Source: Elephas maximus indicus (lineage: Eukaryota; Chordata; Mammalia; Proboscidea; Elephantidae). From it: 64,000 nt of DNA. The stretch is taken from contig NC_064837.1 in the NCBI RefSeq assembly GCF_024166365.1, positions 78,549,553-78,613,552 of the forward strand, read 5' to 3'. The position numbers were made by a program, and so were the translations under genes. The notes under the pieces are model-generated. The model had not been told where the DNA came from and searched no databases. It saw only the letters and a program-made list of their open reading frames with translations. Of the stretch, positions 36,361-48,201 are shown in pieces. The stretch's first letter is position 1. The number at the start of each line of letters is the position of its first letter.

Positions 36361-37233
36361 TTTTTGTTCCTGGTCAGAATTAATAAATAATTCACTTATA
36401 ATAATCAGCAAAAGTTGGGCCTCATTTTATTTTTGTCTCATCCAAAGCAGAACTAATTTTCCTACTTATTCTCATGAAGATGTTGGGTAATCTGCAGTAT
36501 CAAATAAAAGAAAGGCATAGGTGAACTTTGAGATCTTTGATGTTTCAAAATATTCCACGCGTAACAACGACAAAAGTTTGAGAAACAACACTCTCAAAGT
36601 GGTTTAGCAGTCTTCTTTCTTAGAATTATACCCTTGTGTTACATTATCTGATTCTTAATTTCAGACCCCCGAATAGTACCTTCTATTTATATACAACAAA
36701 ATAACAACATCACAAATTAATTAGATTGATGTATATTCCACTGCAACTTCTCAAACCTCTCAAACATAAAGATACTCTTGGTTATACACAAAAGAAAGGA
36801 AATTGTGAGGAGCTTTAGTGTAAAAACAATGTGGTTACCCTGTTCAAGATGTTTTAAATAAAGGTCACTGTGTTATTATATGAAACATACTCTAACGGCC
36901 CTTATATGACCTGATCTCTTTTGTGCCTTTCATTCCTGTCTGGACATGTTCCCTGGTATCTTCTCAACTTTTTTTTTTTTTTCTTACACTGACTAATTTT
37001 TTGTATCTTTTTCTTTTTTACTAGTATTCATTACTGGTTTAGTGTGTTCCATTTTTCTTTCAAGAACAAATTCTAAAATAAAGCACATTAGGAAGTCAGG
37101 TCAAGGAAAACTCGTGTTAAAGATGTCCTAAAACCAAAGCTTGAAGAGTATCAAGCACCTCTTAAATTTAAATCATATGTGGTCATCTTCAGAGGGATTG
37201 CTAAGAACACAGAAAAGATTCACACAGACTTAC
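36361..37233. other. AT-rich intron sequence next to exon 2, nothing recognised
   Basis: A T-run near 36970-36981 and AT-rich text; no repeat family recognised. Confidence 0.35.
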
Positions 37234-37385
37234 CTGTCCTCTTTGAAATTTTATTGGCATGTTAGATTTGTACATGAGTCTAAGACCAGAGTCTCCTCTC
37301 TCTCCGTAGAGACACAGGTAAACTTCAGACTCCGTTTCTGCTTGCTTCACTTGCCCAGTATGAACATAAACATGGTATCTTACTA
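37234..37385 (-). CDS. PLAT-domain protein, internal exon 2 of 4 (first half of last PLAT domain)
   Basis: This is a 152-base open segment on the minus strand. The acceptor is strong (CCCCTTTGCTTTGCCAG) and the donor near perfect (ACAG|GTAAGT). It takes two bases to finish the split codon from the 38256-38388 exon and ends in phase 0. The peptide starts VRYHVYVHTGQVKQAETESE, then reads VYLCLYGERGDSGLRLMYKS and ends MPIKFQRGQ. This is the typical opening of a PLAT/LH2 domain: a Y-x-V-x-V-x-T-G strand, an acidic loop, V-Y-L-x-L-x-G-E-x-G-D-S-G, and a final K-F-x-R-G-Q that precedes the next strand. The intron before it is 870 bases and the one after it about 10.8 kb. A shadow frame on the plus strand covers the same bases but has no splice logic. 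Confidence 0.88.
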
Positions 37386-37689
37386 CTGGCAAAGCAAAGG
37401 GGACAGACGACAAGAGCAAATCAACTACCTTGGAATTCACACAAACAGAGCCCAGATGCAAGGGTTCCCAGGCTATAGTAAAAAAATTACATGAAAATTC
37501 CTCTCTCTTCTGGAATTTCTGTATCTACTGAGAGTCTTTTTCATCCGTTTATTATTAATTTTCCTTCTATATATAGGAATTTTTACACTACAAATCCTCA
37601 AAGGATTTATAGTTTTATCAGAAAGAGAAATAAAAGATTTAAAAAAAGGCTATTCTCCTCCGTATGACATAAAAAATTTTTATGACATT

Positions 37690-37847
37690 AAAAAAAAAAC
37701 CCATTGCCATTGTGTTGATTCCGACTCTTAGTGACCCCATAGGACAGAATAGAACTGCCCCATAGGACTTCCAAGGAGCACCTGGTGGGTTCGAACTGCA
37801 GATCTTTTTGGTTAGCAGCTGTAGCTCTTAACCATTATGCCACCACT
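37690..37847 (-). mobile_element. AfroSINE in intron between exons 1 and 2
   Basis: Runs from A10 and CCCATTGCCATTGTGTTGAT to ACCATTATGCCACCAC. Flanks TATGACA (37681) and TATGTCA (37848) form an imperfect target duplication. Confidence 0.9.
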
Positions 37848-38255
37848 ATGTCACAGGAGGGCATTTTATGCCTAGTATTTCAGTAGCAAGGGTGACAGTA
37901 TTATTGTACATAATGCTTAAAGTTTAAAATAACTTCAGTTTTGATGAGGACATAAAACAAAAGTGAGGTGATGGCACGAGGCGGCCACTGTATGGTCCCA
38001 GCAAAGCCAGAAGAGGGGCAGCCGTGATCCTTCTTTGCTCTCATAGCCTCAGCCTCTGTGACTGTAGCTGGGTCCTAAGAACCCAGATCTACCAGGAACT
38101 CACAGTGTGATGCTGAAAAAGTCACTTCTCAGTGGGTAAGACAACTTCTTAGAAGTAGGGAAAATATTCTGTAACTAAATAGTTCCAAAGTAAATTTAAG
38201 TGACTATAAAACAATTCATATATGTAATACATGCTACTGAAGATTAATAACACAC

Positions 38256-38388
38256 ATGGAAAAACAGCTTGTCCTTCTTTCACTACAGGAAGCTCACAGA
38301 CGATACCCCCATATGCTCGGGTGCGAGATAACCACGCGTTAGCTGCAAAATCTACGGTCTTCTTACTCTTCATATGGTGCATGGTCAC
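38256..38388 (-). CDS. PLAT-domain protein, internal exon 1 of 4 seen in window
   Basis: This minus-strand segment reads open for 133 bases. It is preceded by a pyrimidine-rich acceptor ending TTCTAATTCCAG and ends CCAT|GTGTGT. It starts in phase 0 and ends after one base of a codon. The peptide runs from VTMHHMKSKKTVDFAANAWL to ...IVCELPVVKEGQAVFP. This matches the closing part of a PLAT/LH2 domain, where an aromatic-x-x-x-x-W-L strand is followed by a G-x-I-V-x-E-L-P strand and then a linker into the next domain. PLAT domains are beta-sandwich modules that bind lipid or protein partners, often at membranes. The next exon begins with two bases (TA), and the joined codon TTA restores the frame. 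The donor is weaker than the others. The preceding exon was not found between here and 64000. Confidence 0.78.
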
Positions 38389-38523
38389 CTGGAATTAGAA
38401 GAAACAGTGGCCAAATTATGCGATTCCCAGTTTCTCATACAATTCAGAAATGCAGCCCAAGAATTGCTAAAATATACTGTACACTCTGATGGTGGTGGTG
38501 GTTGTTAGTAGTAGTAGTAGTAG

Positions 38524-38600
38524 AAGCTATTGCTTATTAGCCAGGTGTTATGCTAAGTGATTTATATTAATTATCTCTTTTAACCATCACCAATCTATAT
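38524..38600 (-). repeat. MIR-like fragment
   Basis: GCCAGGTGTTATGCTAAGTG then TTTATATTAATTATCTC is the diagnostic reverse MIR/MIR3 block. It is preceded by a short (GTA)n run at 38508-38522. Confidence 0.55.
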
Positions 38601-38634
38601 ACTGAGTACTCGATACATGTTTATTAGTAACAGT

Positions 38635-38760
38635 GGTGTCGTTAGCTGCCATGAATTGGCCCCTGATTGATGGTGACCCCATGTGTTACTGAGTAGAACT
38701 GTGCTCCATAGGGTTTTCTTGGCTGTAATCTTTATAGAAACAGATCACCAGACCTTTCTT
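38635..38760 (-). mobile_element. Older AfroSINE-family fragment
   Basis: GTGTCGTTAGCTGCCATGAA and a later CATAGGGTTTTCTTGGCTGT then 'ATCTTTATAGAAACAGATC' match the longer-core variant. The tRNA-like head is absent. Confidence 0.7.
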
Positions 38761-38939
38761 CCAATTATTATTAGTAGTATTATCACACTCAATTATAGAG
38801 ATGAGAGGTCAAAATTCTTAACTAATATTTGGGATTGTTGTAGTTCCTGTCTAGTACCCTCATCCAGGATGCTCAGGTTTCCTACAGACAGTACAAGAAA
38901 AACCTCGTCCAAATAATCAGCTTTTTATTATCAGAAAGT

Positions 38940-39700
38940 GAAATTCTATTCCAAAAATCCCGACTCCTACTCAGGTGAGCTGACCAAGCCTTTTTGGGAA
39001 GACAGATAAAAGCCTCCTTTGCCTCTCCTGGGCCCCAACCTTAATTGTCTAGCTCATCAGTAAAGGGGTTTCATAAACAAAAGGCAAAGCCTCTAACGTT
39101 GAAAGAAAGAGATCTCCAAAATCTTTGGAATCCCAAAGCTATTTTCTAAGCCCTGTCTCCCACTCATCCCATTTCCTCAGTAAAGCTCTTCAGCACTTCT
39201 AGTCTCTAGATGCCTCATTGTATAATCTCTGCATGCTTTCTCTCAGATGGCCATTTGTACCTCAGGCAGGAACATGTACAGAAAAGGATGTCCAGTGTCC
39301 TCTAACAGCAGGCACTGACACGGTCTTAATTCTTCTCTGTGGGTTTACCTCCTCTGCCAATATTCTCCCTATTTAGCACTTCCGTGCCCATCTTTAATGC
39401 CAACCAGGACTCATAATGGAGTAGTGACCAGGTGAAGTGGGGTAGAGGGTAAAGACATCACTGTGGCTGGAGCAGCCAACTTCCTCCCTGGCCTATCTTG
39501 CCTGTTGGAATTGAGACTAAGTATAATTAATAACTAACAATAATTTTTTTTAACAATAATTAGCACCATCTATATGTGTGTGTCCTACTTTGTTTCACAT
39601 ATATTGTTTAATTAAACATAAATTTAACCTGGATTTTTTAGAGGAGAAATTATACCCAATCAAAGTCTCAAACATTTCCTGAGAGCTAAACATGTGTGCT
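38940..39700. other. Interval with no recognised feature
   Basis: This lies upstream (minus strand) of the first exon seen. I looked here for an earlier PLAT exon ending in phase 0 and found none. Confidence 0.35.
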
Positions 39701-39915
39701 GTTGTTCTTAGTGGCCATTGAGTCAACCCAGTCTTGCACCATTCCCATGATCAGCTGCAGATCGGACAGTTATGCAGATTTTTGGAAGTGGATTCCAGGC
39801 CTCTCTTCCTAGCCTGTCTTAGTCTGGAAACTCTGCTGAAAGCTGTGCAGCATCATGGAAACACACAAGTCTCTGATGGCAGGTGAGAATTTTACCCCTG
39901 AACCTCCACTGCCCT
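39701..39915 (-). mobile_element. Diverged SINE/RTE-derived element
   Basis: GCTGTTGTTCTTAGTGGCCA is the shared SINE/RTE tail. The far end (CTAGCCTGTCTTAGTCTGGA, and GCAGCATCATGGAAACACAC) resembles the RTE 5' region seen at 33050-33170. It therefore looks like a composite of RTE 5' and 3' ends, as in RTE-partner SINEs. Confidence 0.5.
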
Positions 39916-40789
39916 GTAGTTGTGTGTTAGACACTGTGTGTTAGGTAAAGAATATATTTGGATGAGAAAGGTTGAGAAAAAAAGTGCTTTTAGAAATCCT
40001 ACTCTAAAATGTCACAAATCATTTTATTAAAAAAATGTGTAATATCGCTACCCACATTATATACTCAATATATATATATATGTATGTATGTATTTTACAT
40101 AAAGGCAAATAGTCATCAACACATGTGTTGGGCACTTAAAGTGTTTACAGTATTATACTAGGGAGGGGGCAGGTAATAATGTAAGTCAGTAGTATTTTCT
40201 TTTTGAGTTAGAAATAGGAAAATATAATAAGGTTTAAATGTACTCATTCTCAGAGGTAACAGCAAATTATATATAAAGTCAAAGCTTGAAGCTCATCCTA
40301 TGCCTTGTGATAACACCCTGTTTGTTACAAGGACTCTATAAGGATTAACTATGGTGTTTACAATGGATTGATGGACTATCAAATGCAAAATGCATGAATT
40401 TATCTTTGGTTCCAATAAGCTGGTACAACTTTTAAAATGTTTCAATAAACTGCTGGAGTCTTTTGAGATTAAACATTTGACTGGAGATTTTGTGAGAAGA
40501 AGTGCTTCCTGCTGTTCATTGAACTAGAAAATCCTCAAAAATTGTTTTTCTTACTGCATTTCAGAACTTGCTTTTTCCTTTCTGTGGTTCTTTCTAGAAC
40601 CCAGAAATGAAGAAGTAAATGAAAAGGAATTGAAAACATTTAGAAGATGCTATAAAACATCAATCAATAAATAAATAAATATAGTGATTTCTTGCCTAGT
40701 TTACTCTCAAGACTGCCTGGAGCTCACATGAAGCTTCCTATGGCAGAAGGTTAAAAATAACAACAAATGCACTAAAGAGGCAGTAGGGC
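39916..40789. other. AT-rich interval with no recognised gene
   Basis: It includes a short (TA)n/(TATG)n stretch near 40067-40095. No open, splice-bounded segment was seen. Confidence 0.35.
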
Positions 40790-40925
40790 CAAGGTGAGAC
40801 CATGGCAGAGAGCTAGGAGAAAGGACTCTGGCCTTGCTTCAGCTACTAGTTTTGTGTGAATTGGCCAAGGCACCAAGCGTCTCCAGACTTTGTCTTCATC
40901 TGCCCCTCACACATGCCAAGGATTA
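40790..40925 (+). repeat. MIR remnant
   Basis: 'GACTCTGGCCTTGCTTCAGC' followed by an ACTAGTTTTGTGTGAATTGG block and 'GACTTTGTCTTCATCTG' keeps the MIR order at high divergence. Confidence 0.5.
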
Positions 40926-41377
40926 GTCGTGAAAGATGACACTTCCCCCTCCCACTCCCTAAACACCAAGCAAGGGCTCCCTTCACTGAGCACTTACAAC
41001 TTACAAAGTATTTCACACATATTCCACATATTTGTTAAGTAAACTAAATGTGTTTTATTCATTCCACAGATCTTTATTCAATACCCACTACAAGGTAGGA
41101 ATTGTTCCTAGGAGTTGAGGTTATACTGTTGAATAATACAAAGTTCCTATCTCACGTGGCTCACTTTCTAGTGGAGAAAAGACAATAAACAAATAGATAA
41201 AAAAAAATATATATAAGGTATTAGATAAGTGATGTGTTATAAAGAAAATCAAACAGGTTGTGTGATAGAAAGCAATTGAGTGTTTACTGTAGTTTGAGTG
41301 GCACAGACCACACTAGAAAGCAGAAAGCCAGTGTACCTGAGCACCATGAAAAAGGGGAATGTGGTTTGAAAAGAGGT

Positions 41378-41918
41378 TGCGATCATTGACGTTCTGTGTC
41401 AACTTGGCTGGACCATGATTCTCAGTGGTTTGGTGGTTATGATGTAGTTTCACAGCCGTATAATGCTGTGATCACCTCCATGATGAGAGCTAACATAATA
41501 ATGAGATCATCTCCATGATGGGATCTGCTGTGAATAGCCAATCAGTTGAAAGGGAATTTCTTTGGAAGTGTGGCCTGCATCCAATATAGGTGGACTTTCT
41601 GGCAAAGCTGGTGAACTTTTGCTCACTCTGGATCCTACAGCTGGCTCCTGTTTATCCAACCTCTGGTTCTTGGGATTTAAGCTAGCCACTTACCTGCTGT
41701 CTTGCCTGCCATTCAGTCTTTACAGCCTGCTGTCTGACTTTCCAATCTTGGGTTTGCCAGCCCCTGTGGCTACATGAGTCAAGAGAAGCCTCTAGCCTGA
41801 CCCATGGATTTGCGACATTCCAGCATCTGCAGCCAAGTGAGCCACTTCCTTGATATAAATCTCCCTCTGTATATGCGCTTTACTGGTTTTGCTTCTCTGG
41901 AGAACATAGCCTAAGACA
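41378..41918 (+). mobile_element. Solo ERVL-type LTR
   Basis: It follows the layout of the ERVL LTRs at 15568-16103 and 55999-56482 from TGTGTCAACTTGGCTGG to AGCCTAAGACA. No internal region is attached, so it is a recombination product. The AATAAA-like AT box before the end is partly kept (ATATAAATCTCCCTCTG). Confidence 0.85.
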
Positions 41919-42234
41919 ACTGACTAAGTTTTCCTGTTCCTCATTCAAGAGGAAATGCCTCTTTTGAACTGCATGAAAAAAATGTGTGGCCCTCACAAAC
42001 TTAGCTCTTAGCCTCTCTGAGCCTCAACTTTCCATCAGTAAGATGGGCACAACAGTAGTATCCACTCCATGGAGGACAGTCTCTAAAAAGTGTGACAGTC
42101 TCTAAAAAGCGTGGACACAGTATCTGTGCCAGGGAGGTGTTCCCTAAGTGTCATCTCTGGTCTCTTCTGGGGCCACTGCACCAGATGGCAGCATCTCTGG
42201 AACACTGGACATGACCAGGACATCACAGGGAGGT

Positions 42235-42506
42235 GGGGGGTTGGGTATCTCATGCCACCAAGAATGAAGAACAAGGAAAGGGTTGTATCCTTGGGACCCA
42301 GGGTCCCTGCACTGAGAAGCTCCTAGGCCAGAGGAAGATTGATGACAAGGACCTTCCCCCAGAGCTGACAGAAAGAGAAAGCCTTCCCCTAGAACTGGCA
42401 CCCTGAATTTGGACTTGTAGCATCCTAGACTGAGAGAGTAAATTTCTCTTTGTTAAAGCCATCCACTTGTGGTTTTTCTGATATAGCAGCACTAGATAAC
42501 TAAGAC
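42235..42506 (-). mobile_element. Truncated MaLR-type LTR
   Basis: Read on the minus strand it starts TGTCTTAGTTATCTAGTGCT, as at 22540-23050, and loses identity beyond the GCCACCAAGAATGAAGAAC block. Only the LTR start is kept. Confidence 0.75.
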
Positions 42507-42972
42507 AGATCAAAGAGGCAGGCAGGAGGAGGACATGATCTGATTTTTAAGATATCACTCTGACTACTATTTGGAGGCTGGATACTAAAGGAAAAAAAGA
42601 AGACTTGTAGGATACTTGTAGTAGAAAGGAGAGAAAAAATGGTGACATGGACTAAAGCGATGGTAGTAAGATGAAGAAAAATAGTCTCAAGATACGTTTT
42701 AGAGATAGAAACAACAGGGAATTCCTCAGGGACTGGGTTTAGGAGGCAAAGGAAAGAAAGCACTCAAGGAAAACATGTAGGTTTTGGTTTGGATAACTGG
42801 GTGGGTGGTGATGCCATCTACTCAACAGTAAGACTGGGTGAGAAGCACGTTGGGTGGGGAAACAAGAGACCTAATTATGCTTTATCTAATCTACTCACTC
42901 GATATTCACAAGAACTTGTGAGATAGTCAGGGCAAGTATTTTTGGGCCCTTTTTTAAGAAAAACTCAAGCCA

Positions 42973-43770
42973 ATGAACACACAGATAAAGCAGTCGAGGA
43001 AATTAAGAAGGTTATTTAAGACCACAATGACAAATTTAATATGCCACAAGAACCCAGAGAAAGCATCAGAAATTCAGAAGAGTAACAATATATTTTCAGA
43101 ATTAGATAACTCAATAGAAAGTCAGAAGAGCAGAATTGAGGAAATGGAAGTCAGAATTAGTGAGACTGAAGACAAAATACTTGGCACCAAAATATTCAAA
43201 GAAAAATCAGATAAAAGAATTATAAAAATTGAAGAAACCCTAAGAATCATGTGGGACTTTATCAAGAGAACTAACCTACAGGTGACTGGAGTACCAGAAC
43301 AGGGAGAGAGAACATAAAACAGAGAATTGTTGAAGATTTGTTGGCAGAAAACTTCCCTGATACCACGAAAGATAAGAATATATCTATCCAAGGTGCTCTT
43401 CGGACCCTACATAGGGTAGATCCCAAAAGAAAGTCGCCAAGACATATTATAATCAAACTTGCCAAAACCAAAGATAAAGAGAGAATTTTAAGAGCAGCTA
43501 CGGATAAACAAAAAGTCACCTACAAAGTCAATAAGAATAAGCTTGGACTACTCGGCAGAAACCATGCAGGCAAGAAGGCAATGGAATGACATATATAAAG
43601 CATTGAAGAAAAAAAATTGTCAGCCAAGAATCATATATCCAACAAAACTGTCTCTCAAATATGAAGGTAAAATTAGGACATTTCCAGATTAACAGAAGCT
43701 TAAGGAATTTGCAAAAACCAAGCCAAAACTACAAGAAATACTAAAGGAAGTTCTTAGGTTAGAAAATCAA
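42973..43770 (+). pseudogene. L1 ORF1 remnant (copy 2)
   Basis: Frames 42973-43317 (NNIFSELDNSIESQKSRIEE, coiled coil) and 43338-43589 (IIIKLAKTKDKERILRAATD) are consecutive pieces of one ORF1. They are split by a frameshift/stop near 43317. The C-terminal basic part continues to about 43770 in other frames. Confidence 0.8.
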
Positions 43771-45063
43771 TAATATCAGATAACAACCCAAGAGTAGAAC
43801 ACAGGACAGACCAACCAGATATCAGCCCAGATAGGGAAATCACCAAAAAAAAAAAAAAAAAAATCAAGGTAAAAAAATGCATAAACCAGGGAAACAGTGA
43901 TGTCATTACATTAAAGATGACAACATGAAATCAATAAACAGGGATTAAAAAATGTAGTCATAGGTCATACATATAGAGAGGAAGCCAAGGCGATATAAAG
44001 ATATAAAAGTTTGGTTTAAACTTAGAAAAATCGGGGTAAATATTAAGGTAACCACAAAGAAGACTAAAAATCCTACACAACAAAATAAAATACAAAAAAA
44101 CCCCATAAAGACTCAGCAAAAGCAAAATCAACAACAATGAAAAACAGGGTAAGACAAAAAAATTAAGTGAAAAAAAGGAACTGTCAACAACACACAAAAT
44201 GACAGCACTAAACTCATATCTGGAAACTCATATCAATCCATAGTTACACTGAGTATAAATGGACAAAATGCACCTTATATAATAAAGAGACACAGAGTGG
44301 CAGAATGGATAAAAAACACACACTCCATCTATATGCTGCCTACAAGAGACACACTTTAGACTTAAAGATACAAACTAAAACTGAAACGATGGAAAAAAAT
44401 ATATCAACCAAACAACAATCAAAAAAGAGCAGGAGTGGCTACGCTAATTTCTGACAAAATAGACTCTAAAATGAAATCCACCACAAAGGATAAGGAAGGA
44501 CACTATATAATGGTTAAAGGGACAACATACCAGGAGGACATAACCATATTAAATATTTACATACCCAATGATAGGGCTTCAGGATACATAAAACGAACTC
44601 TAACAGCATTGAAGAGCAAGATAGACAGCTCCATAATAATAGTAGGAGACTTCAGGACACCACTTTTGGTGAAGGACAGAACATCCAGAAAGAAGTTCAA
44701 TAAAGACACGGAAGATCTAAATGCCACAATCAACCAACCTGACTTCATAGAGATATACAGAACACTCCACCCAACAGCAGCCAAGTATATTTTCTTTTCC
44801 AACACACAGGGAACATTCTCTAGAATAGACCACATATCGAGTCGTAAAGTAAGCCTTAACAGAATCCAAAACACTGAAATATTACAAAGTATCTTCTCTG
44901 ACCAAAAAGCCATAAAAGTAGAAAACAATAACAGAAAAAGCAGGGAAAAGAAATCAAACACATGGAAACTGAACAACACCTTGCTCAAAAGCTACTGGGT
45001 TATAAAAGAAATAAAGGATGGAATAAGGAAATTCAGAGAATCCAATGAGAATGAAAACACTTC

Positions 45064-45573
45064 TGTGTTAGTCATATAGTGCTGTTGTAACAGAAATACC
45101 ACAGGTAGACGGCTTTAACAAAGAGAAATTTTTTTTTTTTTTTTTTTTTTAGTAGGCTAGAAGTCAAAATTCAGCTCCAAGGGAAAGCTTTCTCTCTCTC
45201 GGCTCTGGAGGAAAGTCCTGTTTGTCAATCTTCCCCTGGACTAGGAGCTTCACTGCACAGGAAGCCTGAGTCCAAATGATCTGCTCTGCTTCCACTGCTT
45301 CTTTCTTGATGTTGTGCGGTCTCCCACTCTCTGCTTGCTTCCCTTTTGTTTTTATCTCTTGAGAGATAGAAGGTGGTGCAGGCCACACCCCAGGGAAACT
45401 CCCTTTACATTGGATCAGTGATGTGACCTAGTAAGGACGTTATAATCCCACCATAATCCTCTTCAATATAAAATTACAATCACAAAATGGGGGACAACCA
45501 CACCACACTGGGAATTACAGCCTAACCAAGTTGATACATGCATTTTTGAGACAACATAACTCAATCCATCACA
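45064..45573 (+). mobile_element. MaLR-type solo LTR in L1, TG...CA ends and 5-bp duplication
   Basis: It runs from TGTGTTAGTCATATAGTGCT to AATCCATCACA, flanked by ACTTC at 45059-45063 and 45574-45578. The uninterrupted sequence in the collinear L1 at about 6135-6155 confirms the junction. A T-run near 45129 expands its interior. Layout agrees with 22540-23050. Confidence 0.92.
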
Positions 45574-48159
45574 ACTTCCTATCAGAACCTTTGGAACACA
45601 ACTAACACAGGGCTCAGAGGTCAATTTATAGCAATAAATGCACACATCCATTAAGAAGAAAGGGCCAAAATCAAAGAATTATCCTTACAGCTTGAACTAA
45701 TAGAAAGAGAACAACAAAAGAAACCCTCAGGCACCAGAAGAAAGCAAATAATAAAAATTAGAGCAGAATTAAATGAAATACTGAACAGAAAAAAAAAAAC
45801 TGAGTTAACAAGACCAAAAGCTGGTTCTTTGAAAAAAATAACAAAATCGATAAGTCATTGGCCAAACTGACAAAAGAAAAACAGGAGAGGAAGTAAATAA
45901 CTCGAATAAGAATGAGATGCATATCAACAACAGACTGAATTGAAATTAAAAGAATCATATCAGATTACTATGAAAAACTGCATTCTAACAAATTTGAAAA
46001 CCTAGAAGAAATGAATGAATTTCTAGAAACACACTAGCTACCTAAACTAACACAAACAGAGGTAGAACAACTAAATAAACCCATAACGAAAGAGGAGATT
46101 GAGAAGGTAATTTGAAAACTCCCAATTTAAAAAAAAAAAAAAGCTTTGGCCCTGAGAGCTTCACTGGAGAATTCCACCAAACTTTCAGAGAAGAGTAACA
46201 CCACTACTGCTAAAGGTATTTCAGAGCATAGAAAGGGATGGAATACTCCCAAACTCACTCTATGAAGCCAGCATATCCCTGATACCAAAAACAGGTAAAG
46301 ACACCACAAAAAAAGAAAATTACAAACCTATATCTCTCATGAACTTAGATGCAAAAACCCTCAAAAAAATTTAACCGATAGAATTCAACAAAATATCAAA
46401 ACAATAATTCACCATGACCCACTGGGATTCATACTAGGTATGCAGGGATGGTTCAACATTAGAAAAACAATCACTGTAATCCATCATATAAATAAAACAA
46501 AAGAAAAGAACCACGTGATTTTAACAATTGGTGCAGAAAAGGCATTTGACAAAGTCCAACACCCATTCATGATAAAAAAAAAAACTCTCTGGAAAATAGG
46601 AATAGAAGGAAAATTCCTCAATAAAATAAATGGCATTTATACAAAGGCAACAGCCAACATCACCCTGAATGGAGAGAGTCTGAAAGCATTCTCCTTGAGA
46701 TTGGGAACCAGACAAGGATGGCTTTTGTTACCACTCTTATTCAACATTGTGCTGGAGGGTCCTAGCCAGAGCAATTAGGCTAGATAAAGAAATAAAGGGC
46801 ATCCAAATTGGAAAGGAAGAAGTAAAAATATCTCTATTTGCAGATGACATGATCTTATACAGAGAAAACCCTAAAGAATCCACAAGAGAACTACTGAAAC
46901 TAGTAGAAGAGTTCAGCAGAGTATCAGGATTCCTGATCCAAACTGATCCAAAAATCAGTTGGATTCCTCTACATCAAAAAAGAGACCATCAAAGAGGAAA
47001 TCACCAAATCAACACCATCTACAATAACCCCCGAGAAAATAAAATACTAAGGAATGAATCTAACCAGAGATGTAAAAGACCTACACAAAGAAAACTATGA
47101 GACACTACTGCAAGAAACCAAAAGAGACCTATGTAAGTGGAAAAATATACCCTGCTCATGGATAGGAAGACTCAACATTGTAAAAATGTTATGCTACACA
47201 ACGTGATCTACAGATACAATGCAATCCCGATCCAAATTCCAATGACATCTTTTAATGAGATGGAGAAACAAATCACCAACTTCATATGTAAAGGGAAGAG
47301 GAGCTGAGTAAGTAAAGTGTTACTGGAAAAGAAGAGTGGGAAGCCTCACACTACGTGATTATAGAGCATATTATACCGTCACAGTAGTCAAAACAGCTTG
47401 GTACTGGTGCAACAACAGATACATAAACCAATAGAACAGAATTGAGAATGTAGACATAAATCCATCCACATATGAGAAGCTGATATTTGACAAAGGCCCA
47501 AAGTCTGTTAAATGGAAAAAACACAGTCTCTTTAACAAATGGTGCTGGCATAACTGGATACCCATCTGCAAAAAATTGAAACTAGACCCATACCTCACAC
47601 CATGCACAAAAACTAGCTCAAAATAGATCAAAGACTTAAATATAAAATCTAAAACGATAAAGATCATGGAAGAAAAAATAGGGACAATGCTAGGAGCCCT
47701 AATACATGGCATAAACAGTATAGAAAACATTACTAAGAATGCACACACACCAGAATAGAAGCTAGATAACTGGGAGCTCCTAAAAATCAAACACTTATGC
47801 TCATGCAAAGACTTCACTAAAAGAGTAAAAAGATTACCTACAGACTGGGGAAAAGTTTTTGGCTATGACAACTCTGATCAGCATCTGATCTCTAAAATCT
47901 ACATGATACTGTAAAACCTCAGCACCAAAAAGACAAATAACCCAATTACAAAATGGGCAAAGGATATGAACATGCACTTCACCAAAGAAGACATTCAGGC
48001 AGCTAACAGATACATGAGGAAATGCTCATGATCATTAGCCATTAAAGAAATGCAAATCAAAAGTACAATGAGATTCCATTAAGGCTGGCATTAATCCAAA
48101 AAAACACAAAATAATAAATATTGGAGAGGTTGTAGAGAGACTGGAACACTTATACACTT

Positions 48160-48201
48160 CAGAACTCAGTGCCATCGAAGTCGATTCCGACTCATAGCGA
48201 A
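48160..48201 (-). mobile_element. Very short SINE/RTE tail fragment inside L1
   Basis: AGTGCCATCGAAGTCGATTC then CGACTCATAGCG is the reverse SINE/RTE tail. Comparing with copy 1 at 8790-8810 shows it is an insertion, with ACT-rich text at both edges. Confidence 0.7.

Larger units (their letters stand above)
41041..42840 (+). repeat. Ancient interspersed repeat split by two LTRs and other repeats
   Basis: 41041-41350 reads 'ACCCACTACAAGGTAGGAAT', 'TCTAGTGGAGAAAAGACAAT' and 'AAACAGGTTGTGTGATAG'. The continuation at 42507-42840 reads 'GACATGATCTGATTTTTAAG' and 'ACTGGGTGGGTGGTGATGCC'. The order matches an old family also seen at 13165 and 24398. An ERVL LTR (41378-41918), a MIR piece (41990-42085) and a MaLR LTR (42235-42506) lie between the two parts. 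Confidence 0.5.

Noticed and set aside
37141..37494. 117-residue plus-strand frame at the second exon
   Set aside because: Antisense shadow of the PLAT exon; no splice logic on the plus strand.
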